Notes under the pieces: model-generated | What the model saw: only the letters and a program-made list of their open reading frames with translations | What the model was told of the DNA's origin: nothing | Database searches by the model: none | NCBI GenBank assembly: GCA_029449235.1 | Contig: JANATG010000008.1 | Span: 1,488,001-1,552,000, forward strand | Length of the DNA: 64,000 nt | Direction of reading: 5' to 3' | Origin: Linnemannia schmuckeri | Taxonomy: Eukaryota; Mortierellomycota; Mortierellomycetes; Mortierellales; Mortierellaceae | Made by a program: the position numbers and the translations under genes | Part shown: in pieces, positions 22,486 to 31,969 of the stretch | How the letters are laid out: the number at the start of each line of letters is the position of its first letter | Position numbering within the stretch: position 1 is the stretch's first letter

Positions 22486-23800
22486 GATGGTGTCGAGTTG
22501 TTCTGTTGTTGATGAGTAAAGGAGGGTATTTTAAGAGGAAAGAGGAAGGAATGGAGGAAAGAAGGGGAGAATGAGAGGGAAGAATTAGCTGAAGGGCAGA
22601 TGGCGAGAAGAGACAGAGAGAGAGAAAAGGGAAAAGAAGACAAAATTTGTTCCTTTCGCTATCCAGCGTTCTTTTTTTGTCGCTGCGATTGTTTGTCAGG
22701 TCGTACAGCCCATCAGGAAAGGATCAGTCGACTGGCTATTGTCAGCCATCAGTCAATTTCCGCTGTTTAGACAGGGTGGCCTGCTGGGGACTGAGACCAA
22801 CAAACACTTTTTAATGGGTCAATTGATTATAATCAGTTGTTGTAGTTGCAGAGGAGAGAAAGTGAGAAAGCGTTAGTGGGGAAGGCAACTTCATGTTCGA
22901 TCAAGCCAGAAGGCCGCATCCAGACGATACTTCCCATGGGGTATGTGCGTATGCGACAATGTGTGATATGTGGAGCAACACACAGTCATAGACGTCAATA
23001 ACCAATCAGCATTCGCTCCCACAATGACACTGGCACGCTCAAGAAGTGAGTAAAAACAAGAAGCTATGGACAAAGGCCCAAGGCTGTTTCTGTCGTTGCC
23101 AGATAAGAATCCTGCGCCGACTTGCTCATCCGTCCTTTGCCTCTGCACAAGTGTGTGCTCTTACTCCAATAGAATCGGGTAGAGACAACAGCCCAAGAGG
23201 GTTCCCAAAAAGGAGCAAATGAACAGGGGGAGGGCATCCTCAAAAAGAGAAAAAAGAAACAAACGACGTTGGTATTGCAATCGAACAAAGGAACCAATTG
23301 GCATTTGGACCCTAAAAAGTTCCTTTGGGCGTCCATCTTCTGTTTATTACTTCTTCTCCTCCCCTCTCTTTTTTTTCCTTTTGTTCTTTTTTTTGTCATC
23401 ATCTTTCCCCTCTCTTCTCTCCTTTTTGCCATTGTGCATCACTCTCCACTCCCTCCCATAATACACACTCCCACTAGGCCTCGTTGAAAGAATCGATTCT
23501 ACTTTAGCCCGGCCTCTCTCCTATCTCACCTCGTTCCTCACCTCTCCTTTTTTGTGTTCTTTCTCGTTCCCTTTACCTTCCATCGAGTGTGATTCCCATC
23601 CAGTCTTCCCCTTACATCAACCACCTGTCGAACTCTTCGTTCCTCCTTTAGAAACCACCAATCTCATCCCACTACACACCTTTTTGCTAGCTTCACCACA
23701 CACGTCCAACACTTCTCATTCCGCCTGTCTTTCCTTCTACTTCTTCCTCTCCTCTTTTTTTCTTTTACTTGCATCAACAACCATAAGTACCCTTCGCGAC
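22486..23800. other. Divergent intergenic region between SVIP-like and SLC35C2-like genes
   Basis: No gene recognised. The plus-strand side (about 23360-23780) is strongly pyrimidine-rich and probably the 5' UTR of the transporter gene. Its long open frame upstream of 23801 is low complexity, so I do not count it as coding. Confidence 0.35.
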
Positions 23801-26240
23801 ATGCGCGATTCGCGAGAGACTACCCTCGCAAGGCGTCAATCCCAACAGATTCCAAAATCAGTTCCTTCTCCACCACAGAACCATCCTATCAGCTCGCCAC
23901 AGAGTCCGTCTACGTCTGAAAAGTCCTTTCGCCGAATCAGTCAGCATGTCGGTTCTTCGCCCTTACAGCCCGCTCTGGACGCCACTGCCAATCGTAAAAA
24001 GAATGAAGACGATAACCATGACGCAGCATTAATAGGGGTTAACTCTGGACTTGCCGCGGGCGCAATGGCTTCCAGCACTCCTCCTCCACTAGCATTAACA
24101 GGAGTTTCTATCAACCAGGGAAGCAATAATGCCAATGCACCCTCTTCGCCTGTTGCCCACAGTCTTAACCACCTGGGACATAGCAGCACACCTCCCGTCT
24201 CTTCAGGGTCTGGCGCAGGAGCTTCAGCACGCACTCCTCTTGGAACTGTTTTGGCATCCACCTTTGGTCACAACACCTCGTCTGGACCAGGATCACCCAC
24301 AGTTAACACTGGACGACCGTTCAAATACTCATCAGGATCCTCCACCAACCAATTGTTTACCAGCAACTCAACAGCAGATCCAAAGTTTGGGGGGCCGATC
24401 CGCAAGTCCAGCTTGCCAACAGAGAAGGAGACAGGAAGCGGCGGCGGCTCCAGTTTCAGCAATTACGCACCAAGTGTGTTCATCAACATTGGCGGGACTT
24501 CAAGCTCGCTGCCACAAATTGTAATGCCTAAGAAGCGGATAGCCCAGAATGTAGCCTCCAACTTTTCGTACATCCTGGCTTGGTACTTTTTCAGCACAGC
24601 TTTGTCAATTTACAACAAGGTATGCAATATAACCAAACTGGGTGTTACAGAAAAAACTAGGGTTCGAAACTTTGAAACGCACAATCAGGATCAGGACCGA
24701 GAGCACAGACGCTGATGTGCATACTCTCAGACAACGATTAATTATCAAGCAACAATCAACATACCGACACAGGAAGCAAGAATCCCTAGTGTGTCGCTGT
24801 GCGTGTGTTTTCTTGCTTTTGTATTACTCACCGTGAATTATGATTCTGCTAAAAATAATAGAATCTTATGGGCAAGGACAATTGGAACTTCAACCTGCCA
24901 TTGTTTGTGTCGTCGATCCATGCTGGACTTCACTTTGTGATCACAGCCTGTCTGATGCACTTTTGGCCGGATATCTTTGATGCCACACGGTCAGGGAAAG
25001 GAGGCAGGATCACCATCCACAGCTATGTTACCCAAGTGGTAAGTCGTCCTCTAAGGCGCACTTGCATTGGAGCAATGAAGGTTCAACTATCTGAGATATT
25101 AGTAGAAAGACATTCTAATCTTCATTTTTTTTAACCTGAATAGGTGCCTTGTGCGGTGGCTGCGGCATTGGAGATTTGCATGGCCAATGCTTCCCTCATG
25201 TACATTACTCTTTCTTTCTATACCATGGTAAACAATCCATTTCCAGATTGATAGACCCCTGGATTTCAATTGATAGTGACCACTTCAAATGAGTAGAAGG
25301 GCGGTGGCTAATTAATTATTTCGGGCCTTTCGATAGATCAAATCAAGCACACCGATCTGGGTGCTCATGTTTGCATTCATCTTTCGCCTGGAGAAGCCTC
25401 GATTGAGCCTGATCTTGATTATCGGCGTCATTGTCGTTGGAGTCGTGCTGACGGTAGCAGGAGAGACACAGTTCGACATGACGGGTTTTGTGCTCGTGCT
25501 CTTGGCGGCTGTCATGTCTGGTCTTCGGTGGTCGCTGACTCAGATGCTGCTGCAAAAGGACCAGCTTGGAATGGACAACCCCGTGGCGACGCTGTACTAC
25601 ATCAGCCCCATTATGTTTATCCTGATGTCGATCTTATCCCTGGTGATCGAGGACCCCTTTGTCCAGTTTTCGTCATCGGCATTCTTTCAGGATTTCAGGA
25701 CAGGCGCGCTCACTTTGGTTATGGCAGGCGGAGGCGGGTTCCTGGCGTTCGCTATGACCGTTGCAGAGTTCAAGCTGATCAAGAACACGGGCACCGTCAC
25801 TCTTTCTGTTGCTGGAATCAGCAAGGAGATTGTTGTTATCTCTTTGAGCATGCTTATTTTTGGAGACCGGCTGACATTTGTTAACCTCCTTGGGTAGGTC
25901 TCGCGTGTGTTTGTAGGACATCAGCTACTACTTGTGTGACTATGTTTCCTTCGTTCGTACGTGATTCTCATGCCGTGTGTTTTTTCTACATCCTACTTTA
26001 GATTGCTTGTCTCTATCGGAGGAATTATGGCATATGTAAGTCCTATATTCAGGGTCCTGTTTGTGGGCTTTTGCGTGGCGTCGTGTACTCTTTACCGGTA
26101 ATGATTAATGACTCTCTCTTTTTTACACTCTTCACGTCAATTAGAACTATGTCAAGATAAGGAAGATGCAACAAAGTTTATCCTCCTCAGGCGACTATGA
26201 GGTGCTGGCACGGCACCACAAAGGAGACAACACGGATTAG
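23801..26240 (+). CDS. SLC35C2/YMD8-type DMT transporter (TPT/nucleotide-sugar transporter family)
   Basis: Exons 23801-24619, 24862-25038, 25144-25227, 25337-25893, 26002-26035 and 26145-26240 give 588 residues. The first about 240 are a disordered Ser/Pro/Asn-rich cytosolic region. The rest is a ten-helix drug/metabolite transporter fold. Diagnostic stretches are FSYILAWYFFSTALSIYNK, the typical first helix ending of TPT proteins, KSSTPIWVLMFAFIFRLEKP, and GLRWSLTQMLLQK, nearly identical in spacing to human SLC35C2 (GGIRWTLTQMLLQK). LSVAGISKE follows in helix 9. Relatives sit in the Golgi/ER and affect protein fucosylation; yeast YMD8 is the fungal counterpart. I chose the ATG at 23801 because the frame upstream is polypyrimidine low complexity. 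The C-terminus is short and cytosolic. Confidence 0.88.
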
Positions 26241-26353
26241 CGAAGGCATACCTTCCTCTTTCTCCTCGTCCTCTGTTTATTAAAATTGTCATGCACGTTG
26301 GCGTTTGTACTCTTTTTTTTATTGCTGTTCCAATTCTGATGGCTAATTTTTTC

Positions 26354-27676
26354 TCAAGGCTGTTTGGTGTCAATGAACCCCAAGAGTGAATAAGTCTTAT
26401 TAGTGCCCTCCACAGGAGATGGAGGAAAAGGGACCAGGACTTCTAGACGCGGCGGCAGCTCAATGTGGAGGCGCGGGTGGGAGGATGAGGTGACGGGGAG
26501 GCTGCTGGGCCCAGAGTGGCCCCCCTGGCCCTGACTTGGATATAACAAGGACGATGAACTCTCGCCGCCGCCGTCGCCCATATCGATCGCTACGGGTGAG
26601 CTTGTCGCGCGGAGAGTAGCCAGTGTTGTCATCGAGGATCGGCCTGTCAAAAGTTGATGTTGTTGTTGCTGTTGCTGTGGCTGTTGTTGTTGCTGTGGAT
26701 CTTTCTCTCTCACAAAGGAAGCGCCGCCAAGGGACGAGGATGAGAAAGAGGAAGCAGTGGGCTTTCGGTAATACGCCTCCCTCTTCTTGATCCTCCTAGC
26801 TCCCACAGTTCCAATCACGCTGCCGTCTCCACTATAACCGCCAAAGCCCTTCCCACTTTTCCCACTCAAGATTGACCCAGGACGAGACCTAACTGGCGGG
26901 ACGTACTGGGCAGCCTTATAAACCTCCCTGACACCAATTACAATCCCAACAAAAAGGATCGCCGACACTAAACCCACCACGACACGGCCTCTAGCGGGGT
27001 CCATTACAAACTCCTGGTGCTTGTGGTGTTCCTTTTTGGGTGTTCCGTCTTCTTCGACGGGGGCGAGGGGTTGGACGATCATGTTAGGTGGGAAGGCGAC
27101 GGGGCTGAGGGTTCCTGGAATCATTGTCGGGGGTGCGGTACCCTCCCATCGGATGGCTTTTATGCCGGTGAGGGAGGGGGTAGTGGTAGATGTGTTCCAG
27201 AAGCCGACTGTGGCGGAGACCATGATTTGGCAGTAAGTATCGGCATAGAGGTTGAGTGCTGCATGCTGGTCTGAGGCGGTGGCGGCGGCATAGGTGGCGG
27301 CGGGCTTGGCAGTCGTGTTGCTGTTTACTGCGGTTTCGTCGTCTGGTGTTGCGGTGGCAGTGGTAGTGATAGTAGTAGCAGGGGAGGCGATGGTATTGAG
27401 TGGGATGCAGGTAGATTGGGTCAGGGATTGTGGTTGTGAGTCAGAAAGAGGTGTTCTTGATGTGTCCAGGAAGGTAATGGATATGGTTGCTGTACTGTTT
27501 GTTGTTGTCTGAGCATTAACCGTGATGGTATTGGTTGTGAAAAGAACAAGGCAGAAGATGAGGAAGGTTGCGAGACTGTGGAGGTGAAGGAAGGAGGTTG
27601 GTCGTGATGGTGAAGAAGAGCGAGGCGTCTTTTTGTTTGGTTGTTGAAGAGGCATTCGGAAGGCGTTCAGGACCAT
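26354..27676 (-). CDS. Uncharacterised secretory single-pass membrane protein
   Basis: One exon, 440 residues from the ATG at 27676; an in-frame codon further upstream (27697) is TTG. An N-terminal hydrophobic segment (FLIFCLVLFT...VNA) looks like a signal peptide. A Thr/Ala-rich lumenal/extracellular part follows, with several N-x-S/T sites and a pair of widely spaced cysteines. A transmembrane helix (VVVGLVSAILFVGIVIGV, about residues 245-262) comes next, then a basic, Ser/Gly/Gln-rich cytosolic tail with a poly-Gln block. This resembles plasma-membrane sensor-type fungal proteins in layout only; I recognise no domain. The gene is convergent with the transporter gene, with 113 bp between stops. 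Confidence 0.7.
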   Translation of the reverse strand: MVLNAFRMPLQQPNKKTPRSSSPSRPTSFLHLHSLATFLIFCLVLFTTNTITVNAQTTTNSTATISITFLDTSRTPLSDSQPQSLTQSTCIPLNTIASPATTITTTATATPDDETAVNSNTTAKPAATYAAATASDQHAALNLYADTYCQIMVSATVGFWNTSTTTPSLTGIKAIRWEGTAPPTMIPGTLSPVAFPPNMIVQPLAPVEEDGTPKKEHHKHQEFVMDPARGRVVVGLVSAILFVGIVIGVREVYKAAQYVPPVRSRPGSILSGKSGKGFGGYSGDGSVIGTVGARRIKKREAYYRKPTASSFSSSSLGGASFVREKDPQQQQQPQQQQQQHQLLTGRSSMTTLATLRATSSPVAIDMGDGGGESSSSLLYPSQGQGGHSGPSSLPVTSSSHPRLHIELPPRLEVLVPFPPSPVEGTNKTYSLLGFIDTKQP

Positions 27677-29591
27677 GGCTAACAAAACAATTCGCAAGGG
27701 TGTCCGCAGAGAAGTGGAGATTAGAAATGATGAAAGAAAGTGAGGAAGGGGAAGAAGAAGAAGAGAGCAAGAAAGGAAGAAGTCAAGTGGGTGGACAGCA
27801 AGGGAGGTGTAATCGAGGAGTTGGAATAGGAGGAATTACAAGCAGGAATTACGAGGAGGTGGAGAACAAGGAGACGCCCTGACGAGGGGACATCCGAGCC
27901 GTAACATGCCAGACCGGAAGGCTGTTCACCTCCTTTTTTTCTTCCTTCTTCCGTTGGCTGTTTCCTTATTATGTTGGCCGTTTTATCCTCGGGTTTGTCT
28001 AAATTTGAATATGGAGACAGCATGGGTTTAGCAATTGGTACTCCCTCCCGAAAAGTACGAAGAACTGTGCACTTTTCGTTGTTGCGCCATGTAGGACTTG
28101 TTTATTTCCTTTCACCTCTCACACGACCTTGTTTTTTTTGTTGCCGCTATTCCATTCGTCAATGGTGATAAATTGTCCTTCCGATTAGACCTTGGCCTCT
28201 CATCAGCCGCTCATCAATATCTCCTTCATTTTTTATTTTCATCAACATGCATCTGTGTTTTTTACGCCCAATTGGTCTCATACGGACGTTCAAGCCCTGA
28301 CATCAATCCACATGTCTTTATTTTTCCGGAAAAGGAAACAGCCCAACCTTGGACGGCTATAAAAAGTACAGTACTCATCCACTAAGGCAGGGCGGCTGAG
28401 GCGACCTCAGGCTGACAATAACCAGTGCCTGTGGAGCACCAGAGCGAGGGCCTGAAGTGGTGTCTTTTGCGAGGGTGGAGAATGGAATGGTAGCGGTACT
28501 ATATGCGTAATCTGGGGACTCAGGCTCAAAACATGAATGCTGAATGGAAAATGAGAGGATATTTCCCTCCAACCATCTTCAGAACCAAGGTTTGGTGAAA
28601 AAAATGCTTAAGAGTGAGTGCCATCTCAAAGAGTCCAGGGAACTCGAGAAATCAATACCACCGTTGTTGTGCCACATATACCACGCTCGCCGGCACCACC
28701 TTTTCTTGTCAAACATTTAACCGCGACGTCGGCATCGGTACCAATACTTGGATATGTTTGCGTGAAAAGGCACAGCGGGCCGCTTTTTTTGAGTTGTTTT
28801 TCTAACGCGACACCTTCTCGTGTAACAACGACAACGACAACAGCAACAACAATAACAACAATCACACAAGGGTCCTTGGGGTCTTAAGCTCTATTTACAG
28901 TAAAAAAGGCAATAGCCATGAGTGGGTGACAAGGATTTGGGATTGTTATGCCAAGAAATCGAAACACGAACATTGCGTAAAGGCAGGAAAAGGTGATTTC
29001 GTGGGTCTTTTGGACTTGATTGCTAGGCGATCTAGAGCAAACATCCGACTTTTATCATACCTAATACAGGTTTCGATATTGAAAGGTACGGTTCAAGCCG
29101 CTGGCCATAAACACGTTAACAGAATACATTATTCGGATCAGTTTGGACCCAACAGCCCAACTCTGTTATGCACAATTGTGCCTGACATCGATTTCCCACT
29201 CTTCATCTTCTTGGAAGCTGTGAGCTGCCGGTAGACACTAACATGCCCAGCTGGACATGACAAAAAAAATACAAATATATATACCCCCACTTGCATCCGC
29301 CCTCCTTCCCTGTACTCTTTACCTTCCAAAACCTCCTGACCCAGTCCGGAGAAAGGTCAACATCTCGCAAGAGCCGTCATATAAATCATCTTCCACAGCA
29401 GATCACCGAAGACTTCTTTTATCAGAACCGTTCACAAGAATACTTACAGGAAGAACCGTATATCCCCACCAACTCTGGTAAGGCCATACACTTCTGTACA
29501 CTCACGATTATATGGCAAAGCGAAGACGATTACTTAAAACTGACTTACTCTCGCTTTTTGATACGCTATCCCTCACGATCATAGCAACAGC

Positions 29592-29683
29592 ATGAAGTTC
29601 AAAAGAAGACTTTGAAGTGGAAGTATAATGATGAGGTATATTGGCATGGCATCCAGTGTTTCCAATGCTGGAGAAGTCAATAA
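29592..29683 (+). pseudogene. Internally deleted remnant of secreted-protein gene (copy A)
   Basis: The ATG at 29592 begins MKFK, matching the MKSIK start of the intact gene at 33778. About 24 nt later the sequence matches the end of that gene (DEVYWHGIQCFQ versus DEVYWNGNLCYQ) and stops at 29681-29683. About 80 central codons are missing and the two ends are in different frames, so no product is expected. Confidence 0.6.
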
Positions 29684-29713
29684 CTTTTTTTTTTTTTTTT
29701 TTTTGAAGAAATA

Positions 29714-29821
29714 TCCCTTTGATCAATAGACTTGGGCAACCTCCAATTGAATTGGACAGACTGAAAATTGTTTTCGGCACCTCTTCAATTGAAAGTGGCA
29801 CCTGTACAATTGAAAGTGGCA
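29714..29821 (+). repeat. Left terminal inverted repeat of Tc1 copy 1
   Basis: 108 bp, complementary to 31030-31137. The inner part holds two direct copies of CAATTGAAAGTGGCA (29786-29800, 29807-29821) with a 21-bp period, likely transposase-binding sites. Confidence 0.9.
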
Positions 29822-29890
29822 CCACTACAATGAAACACTTTTTTTTTTTGTTCCTTTGTTGCTTCCTTGTTCCCTTCACTCATCTTCGAG

Positions 29891-30952
29891 ATGCCCAAGA
29901 AACACAACAGAATTGACAACACCCAACGCCAAAAAATTATCCACGCTATCTTTGACGAAGGACAAACCATAACAGAAGCGGCACGCCGTTTCGACTATCC
30001 CCGCTCAACCGTCTACGCTATTGCCAAAGCATTTGACAACGAGGGGAGAATGGAGCAGAAACATCGAGGTGGAAATCGACCCAAGCGACTGTCCCAAGGC
30101 CACATTGAATGGCTCTCTGACCGACTTTTGGCTCGCCCGGATACAACTATCACCAACCTCTGCCAGGAGTTGAACGATCACTTTAACATCGATCCTCCGG
30201 TTTCTGCAGCGTCAGTGTCCCGAGCCATCCACGACCAAGCAGGCTTTACCCTCAAGCTACTACGACAGGAGCCGGCTGATTACAATAGCCCTGAGCGCAT
30301 TCGAACGCGTCAAATCTGGACTCAAGCGTTCCTCGAGTCGACTGCGAGTATAGCGGACGCTGTGTTTGTGGACGAAGCAGGTTTTAACCTGCATATGATC
30401 CGTCGATTTGGAAGGGCGCCCCGGGGACGAAGGCCGGTCAGAATTCGGCCAACGGCGAAAGGAAAGAATCTTTCGGTGGTTGTAGCGGCGAGCAGAGACG
30501 GTATCATTGCCTCAGAAGTGAAGTTGGGGGCTTACGACACTTCATCGTTCGAAAACTTCCTTCTTGAGAAAGTTATCCCAAAGCTCACTGCTCCTCGCGT
30601 CTTCATCATGGATAATGCGCGTTGTCATACGTCGCTGTCCATCAAAGACAACCTTGAACGTCAAGGACATATTCTACAACGACTCCCGCCTTATAGCCCC
30701 CACCTGAATGCTGCCGAGTCAGTCTTCAGTTCCATCAAGAGACATGTCCGGCTCCAAGACTTTAGCGACAGAGAGTCATTGACTGGCCATATCAACAACG
30801 GTGTCCAGGCTATCACCCCAGAAATGATGCAGGGTTGGATAAGGGAGGTCAGCAGAAACTTTGCCAAAGCAAACAGAGGTGAACCTCTCGGCCAGTATTA
30901 CAATAACCATGACTTGACCGAGAAAGAGGTGGAGGATGAGGTGGAGGAATAA
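29891..30952 (+). CDS. Tc1/IS630-family transposase (DD34E), copy 1
   Basis: 353 residues from the ATG at 29891; the frame extends upstream only to a TTG. The N-terminus holds paired helix-turn-helix-like modules (ITEAARRFDYPRSTVYAIAKAF, then a basic GGNRPKRLS linker and ITNLCQELNDHF). The catalytic core has the DDE triad: VFVDEAGFN (first D), FIMDNARCH (second D), and SPHLNAAE with Glu spaced 34 residues after the second Asp. No frameshift or stop, so the enzyme may be active. It would excise and reinsert the element at TA dinucleotides. The protein is identical to the copy at 47819-48880. Confidence 0.95.
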   Translation: MPKKHNRIDNTQRQKIIHAIFDEGQTITEAARRFDYPRSTVYAIAKAFDNEGRMEQKHRGGNRPKRLSQGHIEWLSDRLLARPDTTITNLCQELNDHFNIDPPVSAASVSRAIHDQAGFTLKLLRQEPADYNSPERIRTRQIWTQAFLESTASIADAVFVDEAGFNLHMIRRFGRAPRGRRPVRIRPTAKGKNLSVVVAASRDGIIASEVKLGAYDTSSFENFLLEKVIPKLTAPRVFIMDNARCHTSLSIKDNLERQGHILQRLPPYSPHLNAAESVFSSIKRHVRLQDFSDRESLTGHINNGVQAITPEMMQGWIREVSRNFAKANRGEPLGQYYNNHDLTEKEVEDEVEE

Positions 30953-31029
30953 GTGGAAGTCTGGAGGAGCAATAAAGAACGTCATTGATGATCATCATTC
31001 ACGTCAAAGTTACGCGTGTTGATATCTTT

Positions 31030-31137
31030 TGCCACTTTCAATTGTACAGGTGCCACTTTCAATTGAAGAGGTGCCGAAAACAATTTTCAGTCTGTCCAAT
31101 TCAATTGGAGGTTGCCCAAGTCTATTGATCAAAGGGA
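31030..31137 (-). repeat. Right terminal inverted repeat of Tc1 copy 1
   Basis: 108 bp, the inverse of 29714-29821, ending GATCAAAGGGA before the TA duplication. Confidence 0.9.
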
Positions 31138-31969
31138 TAAACACCAGTACTTTTAGGGCGAGAGGTCCACAAAGTGGACCTTTTTCCTGTTTTTTCTTTC
31201 TCAATGTGTCCTCCACCCCTCGTTTCGATTTCTCCCTTCCTGGTTACCATTCTTTTATTTCGGCAATTCTTTTTCCCTTCAGTCACCAACTCGTTAGCAT
31301 GACACTCTCCCTCAAGTTGAAAAGTCTCTATCTGTGACCACTCCCCATTCGCAAGACTTCACTCATGCCAGGAACTTTAGACAAGAGACGAGAGAAGTTG
31401 ATGTGAAAGATAATACTTTCATTGTAGAGCAAAGAGAAAACTAAATGTGAGCGAGGATGAACTATTATATTGCTAAAATAAAAGTGGAAAGGAGGGGAAA
31501 AGATAGGAAGTAAGGAAGGAAAAAAAGACGCGAACCAAGCGACGCGACAAAAATGACAAATCGAACATTCACCTATGATCAAATTGTGACAACGGAACAC
31601 ACCGCTGGAAGCGCAGGGAAACACAAATACCCAGAAATAAAACAACTAGCAAACGCACACGTGCCATTTCTGGTCTTTTGAGCCTTGTCAAAAATACACT
31701 ATAAAAATAAGAGCCTGTCGCAACCTCGGAGGCAGACGAACATCGGGCACCATGGGCTCGAAACAGTAGAACCTCAACTATCTTCTCCTCTCTCTATTAT
31801 TCACCTCGAGTAGACAGATAGTTTATCCTCTTTCAAGCGAACACCCGGTGGGCATCGACTTTCAGACCTTTCCACGAAGCAGAGAGACCGCAACAGTGGC
31901 GCCTGCAGGTAAAGAAAGGAGCAGGGATTATGCCTTCGCCATCTTTGTCTTTCATTGGTCAGGCACACT

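Larger units (their letters stand above)
29714..31137 (+). mobile_element. Tc1/mariner-type DNA transposon, copy 1, complete (1424 bp)
   Basis: Bounded by TA target-site duplications (29712-29713 and 31138-31139) and 108-bp terminal inverted repeats beginning TCCCTTTGATC. It carries one intact transposase gene. It inserted next to the poly-T run that follows the pseudogene remnant in repeat copy A. It matches copy 2 at 47634-49057 in length, ends, transposase and an internal T11 run. Confidence 0.95.
27910..31700 (+). repeat. Repeat unit copy A (degenerate, interrupted by Tc1 element)
   Basis: First of three head-to-tail diverged copies. Landmarks shared with copies B and C, in order: TTGTCTAAATTTGAATATGGAG at 27999; the tract around 28490-28620 containing GTACTATATGCGTAATCTGG; a segment near 28770 (GGGCCGCTTTTTTTGAG); and a segment near 28985-29060 (GATTTCGTGGGTCTTTTGGA). 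Copy B also shares the secreted-protein gene start (29592), a homopolymer just after its stop, and the downstream segment from 31140. The Tc1 element occupies 29714-31137. The outer limits are approximate. Confidence 0.65.

Noticed and set aside
23552..23800. N-terminal extension of the transporter reading frame (83 extra residues)
   Set aside because: The stretch is polypyrimidine, low-complexity and typical of 5' UTR DNA here; the ATG at 23801 starts a more normal sequence.
24655..24720. GGTTCGAAA motif within the transporter intron, possible tRNA
   Set aside because: No cloverleaf on either strand; it lies in an ordinary intron.
29867..29890. Eight extra residues at the transposase N-terminus
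   Set aside because: They begin at TTG; the first ATG is at 29891, giving MPKKHN, a normal start for the family.
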